Under the pieces are notes generated by a model, which saw only the letters and a list, made by a program, of their open reading frames with translations, was not told the DNA's origin and did not search any database. Source: Ophiobolus disseminans (lineage: Eukaryota; Ascomycota; Dothideomycetes; Pleosporales; Phaeosphaeriaceae). From it: a stretch of 64,000 nt of DNA. The DNA is taken from NCBI GenBank assembly GCA_010093685.1, contig MU006218.1, positions 965,766-1,029,765 of the forward strand. The letters are read 5' to 3'. Positions 44,005-57,500 of this stretch are shown piece by piece (the first letter of the stretch is position 1; each line of letters begins with the position of its first letter). A program made the position numbers and the translations under genes.

Positions 44005-45775
44005 ATTTTTTGGTCTTAATTTAGCCCTGGGATCGCCAGGGTACACTATAGATATCTTTTTTTATGTAAAGAAAGATCGGTGTGGCAGCGAAACGATACG
44101 TGGGTGTAGAGTGGGCTTTCCCACGAGATAACACAATAGGCATAAATAACTAAGGCTGTATTTCTGCTTTCTGTTTGGAGAGCTATATTTGCAATGCGTC
44201 TGCTATGATTTTTTGCGTATATAATTGTGATGCACACTGCCAGGTGCGCTACAAACAGGTGCTGAAACATTACTTTGATTAGTTTATTTAATAACGAACA
44301 ACTGATAAGAGGTTCCAAGTGTTCTCTGAGACATTGTGTCACTGCTCTATCAATCGAGATTTGTTACAAATGTTGAACATCGGCACTTGACAGCGGTGAG
44401 ACGCATGTAATGTTCGTGAGTGACAGGAAGATGACATGATAGATACACACGCTTACATGCCACTCTGAGATGCATCTGTCACCAAAACGATCTGAGCATC
44501 TGTTCGCATTAAATGATTAGCATAGCAAGTGGAAGACGATGAGATAGACTGCATCGATGTTTGAACACGCGTTGTGACACTGTGGGGCATATCTTACCAA
44601 CTCCAAATCAGAAAGCTCGGGAGCATGGCTATTGCGAGCACACGCATCTCTACGCAATGATGCTTATCGCTTGCATTGATGCCGCTAGAAAATGCCACGT
44701 CGCCGCGGATCCACCTTATGAACGTGAACGAGTTGCACGCTCACCTGCAGGGCAGATTTTGTACTATGGGGTTCTTCTCCAGCTTACAGCACAACCCACT
44801 TCTGTGGAGAGAATGTGGAACGGAGGGAATTTGGTAGGTCGTGAGGTCTTTGTTTGCGGGAATCAGCGATCCTTCAAGAACCCCCACGACACGACTCAAG
44901 CTTCCAACGCCGAACGCAGGGGTTGCATGGCCTTTGAGTGGGATCGGCACATCGCAAGTCTTGCCAAGGTTTGCCGCACGCCACTGACTGCGCCTGAAAC
45001 GTCTTTCACGTGAAGGGTATTGCAGTCCGAACAGGATACGACCGAAGGATTGTGAGTTGAGCCTTTATGATATCTCGGCTACATTGCTGTGCAGACACAT
45101 TTGTTGCATCGTGCAGCAGAAGGGCCAATCGAAAGTGTTGGGGACCTTGCATCTCAGTATGACGTAGCTCGGCAGGAGCGCAGGATCTACCGGCGAAAAC
45201 CTAACGGCCGTCGAGACAAAAACAGCTCTTTTGCCTCTCCATGGCGCGCCCATTCCGTAATTGGGACAACTGCGTCCTCGTTGGTGCTGCGGAAAGACTT
45301 TGAACCAGATCCGATCCCAACACATTTGCAAGACGGTCCCACCCGATCCAAGTGCACCATTCACGCCTGCTTGTTACTCATGACGCCCCAGTTATTCTCG
45401 GCTACTAACTTGTGACGCCGCAGGAGCGATTGCCTTATCCAAATGAAAATCGCAGATCGGTGTCAACCCCAAAATAACCCTGCACCTCTGTGCTCCTGAT
45501 ATGTAGGGTAGTCCGCGCGTAGGAGCTCCACACCACATCACCTCCGCGCCGTCATTTCTCTTTACCCACTTTCTACCATTCTTTTGTTCTTCTTCATCAA
45601 CTCCATTCACTCGCTCGAAAGACGGATTCAACAGCTGTCAAACGCCCAAACTTTGTTGCGGAGCGACGTCATCGTACGAGCTAAAACATAGCGTATTTCG
45701 ATATTTCGAACCAGCACCTGAGCGCGAGCAGACCAAAAGAATTCGCGGCTTCGAGCCTGACACCCTTTCGCAGCC
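44005..45775. other. Gene-poor region, 1.8 kb
   Basis: AT-rich up to about 44560. A 150-codon frame at 44561-45013 (+) and others at 45065-45415 have no recognisable features and mostly lack ATG starts. The last 300 bp are the promoter of the MscS channel gene (CT-rich near 45560-45620). Confidence 0.45.
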
Positions 45776-48700
45776 ATGACTACGCCAGTGGTCGAGCGAC
45801 CAGAACCAACGTACGAGATGGATAGCAATCGACATATTCCTCCGCAAAGGTCCTCGGACGACGATGGAACATTCGTTGAAGACCTTAGCCAACAGCATTC
45901 CTACACCCAGACACACCCACACCCCGGACATGGCAGGTCTCGCTCAGGAACGCATCTGACCGTCGAGACTGCCCATGACATACCAGCCATGGGCACGATG
46001 CAGTCACCGTCGCAGACTCGGGAGCAAGCAAGCAGGCTCAACGACGATTTGACCGTGTTACAGATTGAGCAGGGCCTCTCCGCACAAGATACGCTGCAAA
46101 GAAACCAATCCCTCAACCGCTCCATGACCCGACAGAGGTCCCGCCGAGAAGACCTTGTAGACGATTTCGATGCGGCTACCAACCCACTACACGAACAGGC
46201 TGCCAAATACAAGCCTCCAGAGAATCCAACTACAAGCTTTTCTAAATTCTTCAAGAAAGTTCACAATTCGAGTTGGCTGGTTAGGTACTTCACGTACATC
46301 GTGCCACTGGTTCTTTTGATCCTTATTCCAATACTCGTCGGTGCTCTCGCGTTTCCCGACGCGCATGTCGGTGGAGTCAAGCTCGTCTGGTTCTCGATCT
46401 GGCTGATGATCGTGTGGCTGACTCTTTGGCTTGGGAGAGTAAGTTTATACTGTAATATCCCCAATCAGTTACTGATACACTGCAGGTGATTGCAAAATGC
46501 CTTCCGTGGCCAATTGGTCTCATATCCAGCCTCTTCACGAACAACAGCAAGAAATGGAGAGACATGGGCAAACAGCTAGAGCTGCCAGCAACATTGTTCT
46601 TCTGGTGGCTGGCTATTGAGATATCCTTTCTGCCCACGATGAAGAACCACAATATCAAAGGGGATAAGACCACCAAATCATGGCAGGGTACCATGAACAA
46701 GGTGCTGGTGGCATTCTTCGTCGGATTCACCCTTAACCTAGTGGAGAAAGTCATTCTGCAGCTCATTGCGATCAGCTTCCATCTTCGGACGTACCAGGAT
46801 CGGATCGAACTGAACAAATTTCAGATCGGCAGTCTCGCGAAGTTATACAAGTACTCAAAAGAGAAGATTGCCATGGATGATTCTGAGTTTGAAGGCGACA
46901 AGGCACCCTCTGGCGCTCGAACGCCTGGTCAGCTCGTTACCGAGGCACAAAAGAATCTCAAGGAGGGCATGAACAAGTTCGGAGACGTTGCGGGCAAGGT
47001 TGCTGCTGACTTCACTGGACGACAAGTTGCACGGAGCGGCCACCCCAATCAGGTCGTTCTTCAGCTTATCGGCTCGACTGGTGGTGCTCAGGTCCTTGCT
47101 CGTCGTTTGTATCGAACATTTGCTCGACCAGAGACTGAGACTGTCCACTCCGACGACCTCAAGAACGCTTTTGAAAGCGACGAGGAGGCAGACGCGGCGT
47201 TCAGTATGTTCGACAAGGACATGAACGGCGATATATCCATGGAGGAGTTGGAGGCCGTCTGCGTTGAGATTGGCCGAGAGCGCAAATCTATCACAGCTTC
47301 GCTGAAGGACCTGGATTCCGTCGTCTCCAAGCTAGACGATGTCTTCATGTTCATAGTGCTGATTATCACGATCATCGTCTTCATCTCGCTCATCTCAACC
47401 TCGGCCGCCGGTGTGCTCACTTCTGCTGGTTCGACCCTCCTGGCCTTGTCCTGGCTATTTTCAGCTACAGCTCAGGAATTCTTGCAATCTTGCATCTTTG
47501 TGTTCGTCAAGCACCCCTATGATGTAGGCGATCGTGTCATGATTTATGGCAACAGCGGTGATCTCGGCAGAGGAGACGATTATTTTGTAAAGGAGATCGC
47601 TTTGTTCTATACAGAGTTCAAGAAGATGCAGGGTCACATCGTCCAGGCTCCAAACAGCTACCTCAACACACTTTTCATCCTGAATCATCGAAGGTCTGGC
47701 GCTCTTGCCGAGGCTGTGCCCATCATCATCAAGTTTGGCACGACACTCGAGCAGATCGACCGCCTTCGGAGGTGCCTTCTGGAATTCGTCACCGCCGAGA
47801 AGCGCGAGTATCAAGTAAGTCTCAAACATCATGTTGTGTAACTCCACGTCGGGTCGCCTAGTTGTACGATGACAGCGATGCTTGAAGATATCCAGTTCTT
47901 GTAGAAAGACAATGTGCTGACTAGAACCCCAGACGAATATTCTCACGGAACTGCGAGCGGTCCAGGAAGTGCACTGGCTGGAGCTAAACGTTGTTTTTTT
48001 CTACAAATCCAACTGGCAGAACGAATTGCTTAGGCTGCAGCGCCGCAACAAGTTCATCTGCGCACTGACTGTTTCAATCCAGGAATGCGGCATCGAAGGG
48101 CCTCGCATGCGCTATCCCGGCCAGAAGGAATCATTCCCAGTCTATCTTCAGAACCTCCAGAATCCTGCTACGCCTGGTGTTGGGCGCAATGGCCACCCAG
48201 ATAACCCGACTGGCAATTACGACAACAATCAACCACTCGACGAGCCGTTCGTGGCACCAGCAAATGACGGCACCTCGAGCGCCCAAAACACTGGAAGCGC
48301 GCCGACTCACCCTAACCCCATCCTGCGCCAACCTGGCCAGCCTGGGCGCCAACGCGGGGAATCCATAGCCGCCATGGGTCGCCGCGTCGACTTCTCATTG
48401 GGCATGGGCTCAATGGGTCTGAATGATCCTAGTGGCGATGTATTAGATGACCGTGAGACGGAAGCTAGGAACAGAGCAACTGTTATCAGGGTCACGTCTC
48501 CGTCCCGGCACTCTCAGGAGCGCACTTCAGAGAATGGCACACGACCGTCGCTCGACAGTGGAAGATCGACGTCTATCCAGCGCGTCGGTACGAATGCGAG
48601 TTTACAGGCACGGGAGCGCACCCACAGGAACCGGTTCTTCAGCCGCAATCGCCACGGCGATGAAGAAACTGGCATGGCAGATATCCCTGAGGTGGAGCAC

Positions 48701-48892
48701 GATTCTCCCAAGAACAAGAGGCTGGACCCTCGCTCTGGTCTCATCAGTCCCCAAGCTATGAGATTGAACACCGATGACTCGGGGATGCCTCGAGCTTCAG
48801 GTGCCCTGCCGACCACGGCAGACTCTGACAGGACGTTCGCCCACCCATCGAGGGCTCAGACAGATAGCATTGAGATGAGGCGCATGCGTTGA
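45776..48892 (+). CDS. Mechanosensitive ion channel, MscS family with EF-hand (Msy1/Msy2-like)
   Basis: Three exons (45776-46438, 46486-47814, 47933-48892) give 983 residues. A polar N-terminus (about 160 residues) is followed by a membrane region beginning at VRYFTYIVPLVLLILIPILVGALAFP. An EF-hand (FSMFDKDMNGDISMEELEAV, near residue 465; D-x-D-x-N-G-x-I-x-x-x-E) precedes the pore region VFMFIVLIITIIVFISLISTSAAGVLTSAGSTLLALSWLFSATAQEFLQS. The MscS beta domain (HPYDVGDRVMIYG) and ELNVVFFYKSNWQNE follow, and a long disordered tail (about 270 residues, Ser/Pro/Asn-rich) ends the protein. Relatives in fission yeast lie in the ER and handle Ca2+ under hypo-osmotic stress. The EF-hand suggests Ca2+ control. 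Confidence 0.93.
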
Positions 48893-49532
48893 GTATGCTT
48901 TCCATACAGAGTACGTCAGCCGATCAAGTGATGATAGTGCTGTGAAAAAATCCAGCCCACGCCCAGTACGCCAAAAGTTTCGTTTGTTCCAAGCATCCAT
49001 ATCGTAGCGCACGACGCATTTAGGGGAGTTCGAGGGGAACGCAGCATTAGTGCTAGCATGATAGACTGGCGGTCCGAAGGCAGTGCGCCAGGGACTAGCT
49101 TGATGTATCAAAAAAAAATTCCAGCTGTATATAATAGCGATTAGGCACCAATTCCTGCTCATGAAGCGTCCCAGTTTTTGACTAGGATGACAACCAAAGT
49201 TTGAGGCACGTCACCAACCGTATTGACTATCGCTTTGGTGCATTGCTTTGCTGTAATTGTACCAACAATAACTCTACAAATTGGCACACGTTCAAAACAT
49301 TGCATGCTTATTTTATGCGTGGACGGGACTTTGGTCCGCCGTGCACAGTGAACCAGACGTGTGTGCCTGGATTCGTTCGGGAAGGCGCGCTACGACATGG
49401 GCCCTGCCGCAACCCCACCAAACTAACACCAACCTAGCGCCCTTCACCGCAAGTCCTCCTAATCCAACATTCTACCGAGCTACTTCGCCCTTTCTTTCTC
49501 CAGACTGTTTGATACAGCAGCCAACATTCACC
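48893..49532. promoter_or_regulatory. Upstream region of alpha-tubulin
   Basis: 640 bp between the channel gene's stop and the tubulin ATG. The stretch 49430-49530 is CT/AC-rich, as often just before highly expressed fungal starts. No other gene seen. Confidence 0.45.
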
Positions 49533-51455
49533 ATGCGAGGAGAGGTACGTGTACCCGCATTGACAAGTCTGTTCACCATCCCAGTCGAATGGACCCTGTT
49601 ACCCCCCTCGCATGTCACTGTCACCTGTCACTTCGCGGAGGAGACGCCGCTGCGGCTTGCGCAACCGAGGCGTAGAAGAGCGCCCGGCAGCACGTGCGGC
49701 TCTGCCCTCGCTGGACTGCGCGTGGCCTACTCCATTGAAGCAGCTGCTGACAGAGCGCGCGCAGATCTGCCACCTTCACATCGGCCAGGCCGGCACGCAG
49801 CTTGGTAACAGCGCCTGGGAGCTGTACGTCCACGCCCCCCGCATACCTCGAATACGCGTTGACCCGAATAACCCAGGTACCTGCTCGAGCACGGCCTCCA
49901 GGCTGACGGTCGCCCCAATCCCGATGCGAAGGACCTGTCCGACAGTGGCTCGTTCGAGACCTTCTTCACCGAGACTGGCAGCGGAAAATACGTCCCCCGC
50001 TCCATCTTCGTCGACTTGGACCCATCTGTACGTGGAGGGTAGCGCATCGCGTCAGACTCAGTGCTGATTGATATAGCCCATCGACGAGATCCGCACCGGT
50101 GCCTACCGTCAGTTGTTTCACCCTGAGCTGTTGATCAGCGGCAAGGAAGATGCTGCCAATAACTGTACGTCCCCAGGAGCTTTCGGGGCATACAGGGAGG
50201 CTGACTAGGCAGATGCTCGTGGTCACTACACTATCGGCAAGGAGATGGTCGACAGCGTCATTGACCGTATTCGTCGTGTAGCTGGTAAGATCCAGGCACT
50301 TGCGCTTCCAGCCTGTACTCACAACGGACAGATAACTGCTCTTCGCTCCAGGGCTTCCTCATCTTTCACTCTTTCGGTGGGGGTACAGGATCTGGTTTCG
50401 GAGCTCTTCTCCTCGAGCGCCTATCGACCGACTATGGCAAGAAGTGCAAACTTGAATTCGCCGTATATCCCGCTCCTCGCGTCTCTACTTCCATTGTCGA
50501 GCCTTACAACGCCGTGCTCTCAACCCACAGCACCATCGAGAATGCCGATTGTACGTTCCTGGTCGATAATGAAGCTGTCTACGACATCTGCCGTCGCAGC
50601 CTAGACATCCCTCGTCCTAACTATGAACATCTCAACCGTCTCATCGCTCAGGTTGTCAGCTCTATCACCTCCAGCTTGCGCTTCGATGGAGCTCTCAATG
50701 TCGACTTGAACGAGTTCCAGACTAACTTGGTGCCGTACCCGCGTATCCACTACCCGCTCATCAGCTACGCACCTGTCATCTCGGCCAAGAAGAGCTCTCA
50801 TGAGAGCTTCAAGGTCAGCGACCTTACCTTCCAGTGTAAGTCATCCCTACGTTCATCAGTCTGACTAGATAGCTGATTCCACCAGGCTTCGAGCCAAACA
50901 ACCAGATGGTTGTTTGCGACCCGCGGAACGGAAAGTACATGGCGGTGGCTCTTCTCTACCGCGGAGACATTGTGCCTCGCGACTGCTCTGCCGCTGCTGG
51001 CGCTCTCAAGGCCAAGTCCTCGTTCAATTTGGTAGAGTGGTGCCCAACTGGCTTCAAGCTTGGTATCAACTACACCAAGTGCGTATCATACAGTTCGATG
51101 TGGACTCCTTGAGCTAACATGACATAGGCCTATCAGCGTTCCCGGAAGCGAGCTCGCCGCCGTCGACCGAAGTGTAGCTATGCTTAGCAACACCACTGCC
51201 ATCGCTGAGGCATGGTCGCGTCTTGACCATAAGTTTGATCTCATGTACTCGAAGCGCGCTTTCGTGCACTGGTATGTGGGTGAGGGTATGGAGGAAGGCG
51301 AGTTCTCTGAAGCACGCGAGGATCTTGCAGCATTGGAGAAGGATTATGAAGTGAATTCCTCGATGCCCTTACTATTGTAATGTCGCTAACAGTTTGTTTA
51401 GGAGGTTGCCAGCGACTCGCTTGATGATGAGGGTGCTGAAGAGGGCGAGTACTAA
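49533..51455 (+). CDS. Alpha-tubulin
   Basis: Nine exons (49533-49544, 49765-49823, 49877-50027, 50077-50164, 50213-50284, 50332-50835, 50886-51078, 51128-51350, 51402-51455) give 451 residues, the standard length. Exon 1 encodes just four residues (MRGE), and the next exon starts ICHLHIGQAGTQLGNSAWEL. Landmarks are the tubulin signature GGGTGSG, DNEAVYDICRRSLDIPRPNYEHLNRL, HYPLISYAPVIS, CFEPNNQMVVCDPRNGKYMAVALLYRGD, and [35 protein letters not shown]. The C-terminus ends DDEGAEEGEY with the terminal aromatic residue. It is the GTP-binding subunit of microtubules. Many ascomycetes have two alpha-tubulin genes; this one's class (tubA or tubB) is not decided. Confidence 0.97.
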
Positions 51456-52049
51456 GCGTTATACCCTCGTTGAAGAGTAAGGTTGGACAATTTGCTCGGG
51501 GCAACATGTCAGTCACATCGTAGCAAGCGACCTACAAGGATAGATAGTTATGCAAAGACCATCTCAGCATCTCTCCGATGTACGTAATGAAGATCGTTAT
51601 CGTGAACTGCATTGCAGACCGTCTTTGCAGGTGTGTAAAACCCCCGACGCACTACCAGCCTACAGGACGCCCACGATCATTGCAATGCCCTAGAGGATCT
51701 GCGACGTTGATTTGATTTCATTTGGCTCTACCAAGCTGTCCTATGCTAATACGATGTTGTTCTGTTGACATGCAGCACACCCTCGCGGAAATAAAGATAC
51801 GTTACCCTGTCTGTCTACAGAGAGTTTTTAGGATTCAGAGTAACTCTTATATACGTCAATGTAGTCGCTAGGCTTAATCTTTTCCTGGCTTTCACGACTT
51901 ACCAAGAGACACGCAATCGCGTTTATGGTAGGGAGAGCATGCATGTGGCGTGGTTAGAAATGGCGCTAATGAAGCTGCGTTATAGCTCCGTCGTTATCCC
52001 CGCAGCGGCTCAGACAACTGCTCCCCGTTGTGATCACCAGAACACGACA
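51456..52049. other. Intergenic region
   Basis: Tubulin 3' flank and 5' flank of the next gene. Nothing recognised. Confidence 0.5.
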
Positions 52050-53504
52050 ATGTTCAGTCTGCCAAAAATCTCAGTACCCTCCTTCTTGCGTGTTGGAGGT
52101 GGTAGCTACCCGAAAGTGGAACTCGCCTCGGTAGAGATCCATGACATCGAAACAGCAGCCGAAAAGCGACCACGGACTCTGAAGCACCTAATCAAAGCCA
52201 ACCACGCAAACTACGCGATCATATACCATGACCTGCATTACCACAATCATATACCACACGTATGCTGCTCCCATGCTATGTTAATTGTACCTGGCTAAGG
52301 TTGGGTCTAGCACCTTGGATCAGCTTACATACTTGGTGGAACGGCCGAGCATCTGAACAAGATCTATGAGAAGGAAACTGAGGAGCAAGAGCCGTGGAAG
52401 GACTCGCCCGGAGAGATTTCGAGGGACGATTGGCGAGACTTCTTGGGCAAGAGAGAGTCAGGTTACCGCACGACTGTAATGAGCGTTGCTGACAATGGTC
52501 AGGTACCAGCGAGCGTTCATTGATTTCTTCGAAGACCAGCTTGTCTTGACACGATACAACCTACACGAGCTACTTGACGAGTATCTTTTTGGAGGCAAGG
52601 AACCCTTGATCAACTGCCTGGTAACCGGACGTGAGTATGACACATGTTGTCACGAGTACGCGCTCACAGACCAGCAGTCAACCACCCACTCATCCATCTT
52701 GGATACGCCTACGAGCTTCAGTCCAAAACTGTCGCAGTCGAAGCATTGGCCCTTGGGGCCTGCTTCTACAGTCCAATCCACAAATACATCGATGACCCCA
52801 AGTACACAAAACCCAGCCTCCATCGCAGAGCCGACGGGCAAAGGACGCACCTCCTCGACCTCCTAGATAAAGTCCGAGAAGAGAAGCGATTTGACGGAGT
52901 TCACCATGTCCTCGAAGAGAGAGAGGAAGCCTTTTTAGAATACTGGAATGCGTGGGATATTGTCAGTCCGACAGAGCAGTTCGAAGAGGCGCAATCGGTC
53001 GCTGCGGCGCTGTTGATGGACACACCGCCAGAAGATGGCAAATACGACTTCCTTTTCGTCCATGTGCTTACCTCCAGCCATGCGATACGTATACTGCTGC
53101 CATTGGTACCTGCGAAGTTTCACGTTAATTTGCTGCGGCAATGGTGGCTGATCACGCTCGCTGTGTATATTGGACAAACGAGGCCAAAAGTTGGCCAGCA
53201 TAACTCTGTACAAGGATATGATGTCAAGGGGCGAGACTGGAAATACGTGGTGCACAAGGCGCTTGACGGACCACACGCGACAGACCCTCATTATGTCAAA
53301 AGTAAGTCCCTGTTCGTACCCTGATTCCCGAGTTCCAATTAACAGGTATCAGGCCTGAGGTCATTGAAGGCATGTGCTGAAACATGGGGAGACGAGAACA
53401 AGTACTATCTGAAGGCGGCGATCAAGTTTGCGGATGAATTTGTGGACTGGGGCGTGATTGGTACTGAGGAGGATGCGATGGGATTGTATCCAGTCAAGCA
53501 GTAA
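52050..53504 (+). CDS. Questin-oxidase-like protein (DUF4243)
   Basis: Five exons (52050-52259, 52311-52456, 52503-52630, 52678-53301, 53353-53504) join to 419 residues. The conserved landmarks are HHNHIPH-HLGSAYILGGTAEHL at the first junction, WRDFLGKRE-YQRAFIDFF at the second, LVTG-LNHPLIHLGYAYEL at the third, and LFVHVLTSSHAIRILLP. These match the questin oxidase-like family, which includes GedK and AflY, enzymes proposed to cleave anthraquinone rings in geodin and aflatoxin pathways. No polyketide synthase or other pathway gene is near, so a role outside a cluster is likely. The last intron uses the second of two possible acceptors (ATCAG rather than ACAG), which alone keeps the frame. 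Confidence 0.85.
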
Positions 53505-54510
53505 TCGTGCAGTCCGTCGAAACACGGGGCGACGATCGTTGACGGACACGAAAACCAATACAGCAATAGTGTAGGTGTGGTACCTGGGCAATCTCGATGC
53601 TGCGATGACGGAGCGCTGTGAGCGTGTTTGGCGCGATAGGCTGTTTCCATCCGCCATGCGCAACTTGGCTCTCACATGCCATTCGTGCAAATGCCATGCG
53701 TCAGCAACAGGTTGGCCTGAGCCGCCCGGGTCCACGAGCAGGAAAACAGGAAAACCGTGCCCAGAGTCGCACGGAGAGCTATTCTTACTCATGCGAGACT
53801 CAGCTTCTAGACTTCTACGACTTCGCAGGATGTTTGTTTGTCGTGTATGTAGGAGATGCATGACTGATGATGGTGCATGGAAGCCATGTCTTCCGTAGGG
53901 TGCACCCCTCCACGGCGGGGTGCGCTCGGCGTCCCAACGCTTGAGAAAGCTTGAGTGGCTTCCTCACCACTGGCACCGCAAGGGGAAGGACTACAAAGCG
54001 CCGTGCATGGAATGTCAGCACGACTGGCCATTTAGAGAGATGGAGTGAAGACTGCAGGATGCATGTAGTCGGATTGGGAGCCTGCAGGGCAGCATGACAA
54101 AAAGGCTGAGGTACCCCACTACTGCTGGGAGCAATCCCTCGTCGAGTTTCCAATTGCCTCGAGTGCCCGCCAGCCCCTCGGATCTTGTGAAGCGCCGTGC
54201 CCGGTGACGTCGCGGTGATAGCAGAACTAGCGGGTGATCAAGCATTCAGAAAAAGCTTTGAGCGCTTGCGGCAGTGCGTCATACCCAGGGATAGTTCCGG
54301 AAGCCAACACACGTTGCCGGCAGTCCCGTTGCGTCTCCCCTACAACTAGGTCCTAGTCAAAATTCTCCCACTTCCTGCGACACCCTGCCCTTCAAGCTCC
54401 AGCTCCCTCTATCCCATCCACCCTCCGCGTCGGCTTGCCCCGCCCTGCGCCTGCTAGTCTAAGCCGCCGCACCTGGGAATAGCCCTCGCATCACCACCAC
54501 CACTTCCACC
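53505..54510. promoter_or_regulatory. Intergenic region, 1 kb, with CT-rich leader before ErdS
   Basis: Short ORFs on the minus strand here look spurious. The last 130 bp before the ATG at 54511 are CT- and C-rich, typical of a promoter/5' UTR of a constitutive gene. Confidence 0.45.
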
Positions 54511-57500
54511 ATGTCGCTCAAAAAGGCACTCAGCAAGCTTAAGCCGGGCAGCTCCCACAGCAACCCGGCGTCCGACGAGGAAAGCAGCACCAAGACGCTC
54601 CCAACCGCCGCTACCAGTGCCAATGGCGGCATCAGAACCCAGTCGCCCGGCGCCGCCCCACGCACTTCGGGCATCTTCAGCCACAGGGCCAGCGGCGACT
54701 TCAAGCGCAGCGACGTGACCTCGCCCACGGACAGCAGGAGCAGCATCGACCAGGGCCCGCGCCATTCGCTGACGGGGCTCCTCGGCCGCCGCACCGACAG
54801 CCCCAACCGCTCCGGCACCAGCAAGTCGGGCAACCACCAGCGCTCCGGCTCGCTCTCCACCCACAGCCCCATCCGCGCCGTCAAGGAGAAGCTGCACATC
54901 GGCGACAACTCGTCGAGCGACGATGGCCTCCCCCTCAACCGCGAGGGCGACCCCATGTCCAAGAACCAGCTGCGCAAGCACGAGCGCCAGGCGCAGCAGG
55001 AGGAGCGCCACAAGTTGAACGTCGAGAAAGAGCGCGAGCTCGAGCGCAGGCGCAAGGAGATGGAGGAGCAGGCCAATGCAGAACTCACGCCGGAGCAGAA
55101 GGCCAAGTACGGCAGCTTCCATCCCAACGCATATGCCGGCGAGTGGAAGCATGAGCCGCGCATGAAGATCCAGGACTTCTCAGCGAAGGATGTGGGCAAG
55201 GAGGTTGTCTTCCGCGCCCGTATCCACCACCTGCGCAAGATGAGCTCCAAGTTCGTCTTCTTCATGTTCCGCCAGCAGCTCGCTACCATCCAAGGCGTCC
55301 TGCTCGAGCACGCCGACATCTCCAAGTACATGCTCTACTGGGCAGAGCACCTGGACGCCGAGACGGTTGTCTTGGTCAAGGGCATCCTCCAGGAGCCCAA
55401 GGCGAAGCAGGGTGAGGTCCTCGGCGCCACCATCCACGACGTCGAAGTCTCTGTCCATGCCATGCACGTCGAAGCCGCTGTGACCGACCACCTTCCTTTC
55501 AATGTCAACGAGGCCGAGGTCTCCAGGGCCGAGGTCAAGGCTGAGCTTGCCCGCGAGGATCAGAAGGACGGCCACACCCGCGTCAGGATCTCGGATCGAA
55601 CGCGTCTTACCAACCGTGTCATTGACCTGCGAACAACAGCTTCGCAAGGCATCTTCCGCATCCAATCTGGCATCTGCAGTCTGTTCCGCCAGCAGCTTGA
55701 CTCGGAAGGCTTCATTGAGATCCATACTCCAAAGCTGCAGGGCGGTGCCACCGAGTCTGGCGCCAGCGTATTCAAAATCGACTACTTTGGCCGTGGTGCA
55801 TTCCTTGCGCAGAGTCCACAGTTGGCCAAGCAGATGGCAATCTCAGCGGATTTTGGCAAGGTGTACGAGATAGGTGCTGTCTTCCGTGCCGAGAACAGCA
55901 ACACTTACCGTCACTTGACCGAGTACACAGGTCTCGATCTCGAGATGCAGATTGACGAGCATTATCACGAAGTCCTCCGCGTCCTCGACCGAACCTTCAA
56001 GGCCATTTTCAAAGGCATCTACGAGCGGTACCGCCCCGAAATCGAGGTGATCAAGAAGCACTTTCCTCACGAGGACCTTGTGTGGCTGGATGAGACACCA
56101 GTTCTTCCGTTTGCTCAAGCAGTCCGTATGCTGAACGAGACTGGCTGGAAAGACGAGAACGGGAACCCGCTGGACGAGAATGAGGACTTGGGCACCAGGG
56201 ACGAGGTCCAGCTCGGTCGTGTCATTAAAGAAAGGCTCGGCACAGATTACTACATTCTAGACAAATTCCCCGCCAACGCCCGGCCTTTCTACGCAATGCC
56301 AGACCCGAACGACCCGAACGTCACGAACTCTTTTGATATCTTCTGCCGTGGTCAAGAAATTCTCAGCGGAGGTCAGCGTATACACGACGCGGAAATGCTG
56401 CTTGAGAAGATGCGAAAACTCAAGGTCGACCCGGCGTCCATGGAAGACTACATCCAGGGCTTCCAATGGGGTGCACCACCGCATGGCGGAGGTGGAATCG
56501 GTCTGGAGCGTATTCTCATGCTCATGATGAGTCTTGGAAACATCCGTCACGCTTCCATGTTCCCTCGTGATCCCAAGAGTTTGCCGGAGAAGCCGGTTAT
56601 CAAGCAGCTGCGACATCCTGAGGCCAGCACCATGCACCCGCCTTGGGAAGGACAAGATCGCGCTGTGGCGATGATTGACTTCCAGCCGATTGAGAAACTC
56701 ATTGCGAACTACGGTGATGCCACAAATACATCGTGGCTGGAGCCACGTACAGAGATATGGCGCGACGACTTCACTGGTGCAGCTGTCGGTTTTGTACCTC
56801 AAGACGGGTTTGCCATCACTGTTGGTGATCCTCTCTGCCATCAGTCTCAACTCCTAAAGACTATGGCTGGCTATCTCAAGTACATCAAGAAGGAGCGCAA
56901 CCTCAAGCCTCTCTGGTTGCTCGTCGGCGCCCAATCAGAGGAGGTACTGGCTACCAAGTTCAACTGGCGAACATTCTCTGTCACAGGCGAGCAGCGTGTG
57001 GATCCCGTTCACAACCCTGCAGAGAAGGACGGCGATGTTCAGCGCAAGATTCGTCATGCTGAGAAGGATGGCGTTAAGATCACCGATTACGCTCTTGGCT
57101 CGCCACCACCCGCGGATATCAAGCAAAAGGTCGATACCCGTGTTGAAGACTGGCTAAAGAACCGCAAAGGCAAGCAGGTGCATCTTACCAATATCCACCC
57201 CTGGCAAGACGAGGAGCATCGTCAGTACCACATTGCATACACACCCGATGGCGTTATTTGCGCGTTTGTTGCCATGGCTCAGCTCTCTCCCGACCACGGC
57301 TGGCAAGTCAAGTACTCGCTTGACTTCCCCAACGCGCCCTCGGGCTCCATCGAGTACATCGTCACCCACGCCCTTAAGATGGTCGGCGCAGCTGGTGCTA
57401 CTACCGTCACCTTTGGAGGCGGCGCCAGCTCCAAGTTCACACCCGGACACAACGTCAAGGGCACTCGCGTCAAGGTGCTCAGCCGTGCCTACCACGCCAT

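Noticed and set aside
44561..45013. Plus-strand frame of 150 codons
   Set aside because: No ATG at the start, no family features, in a gene-poor region.
54459..55331. Long minus-strand frames over the start of erdS
   Set aside because: Antisense shadows of the GC-rich AspRS N-terminus; no family features.
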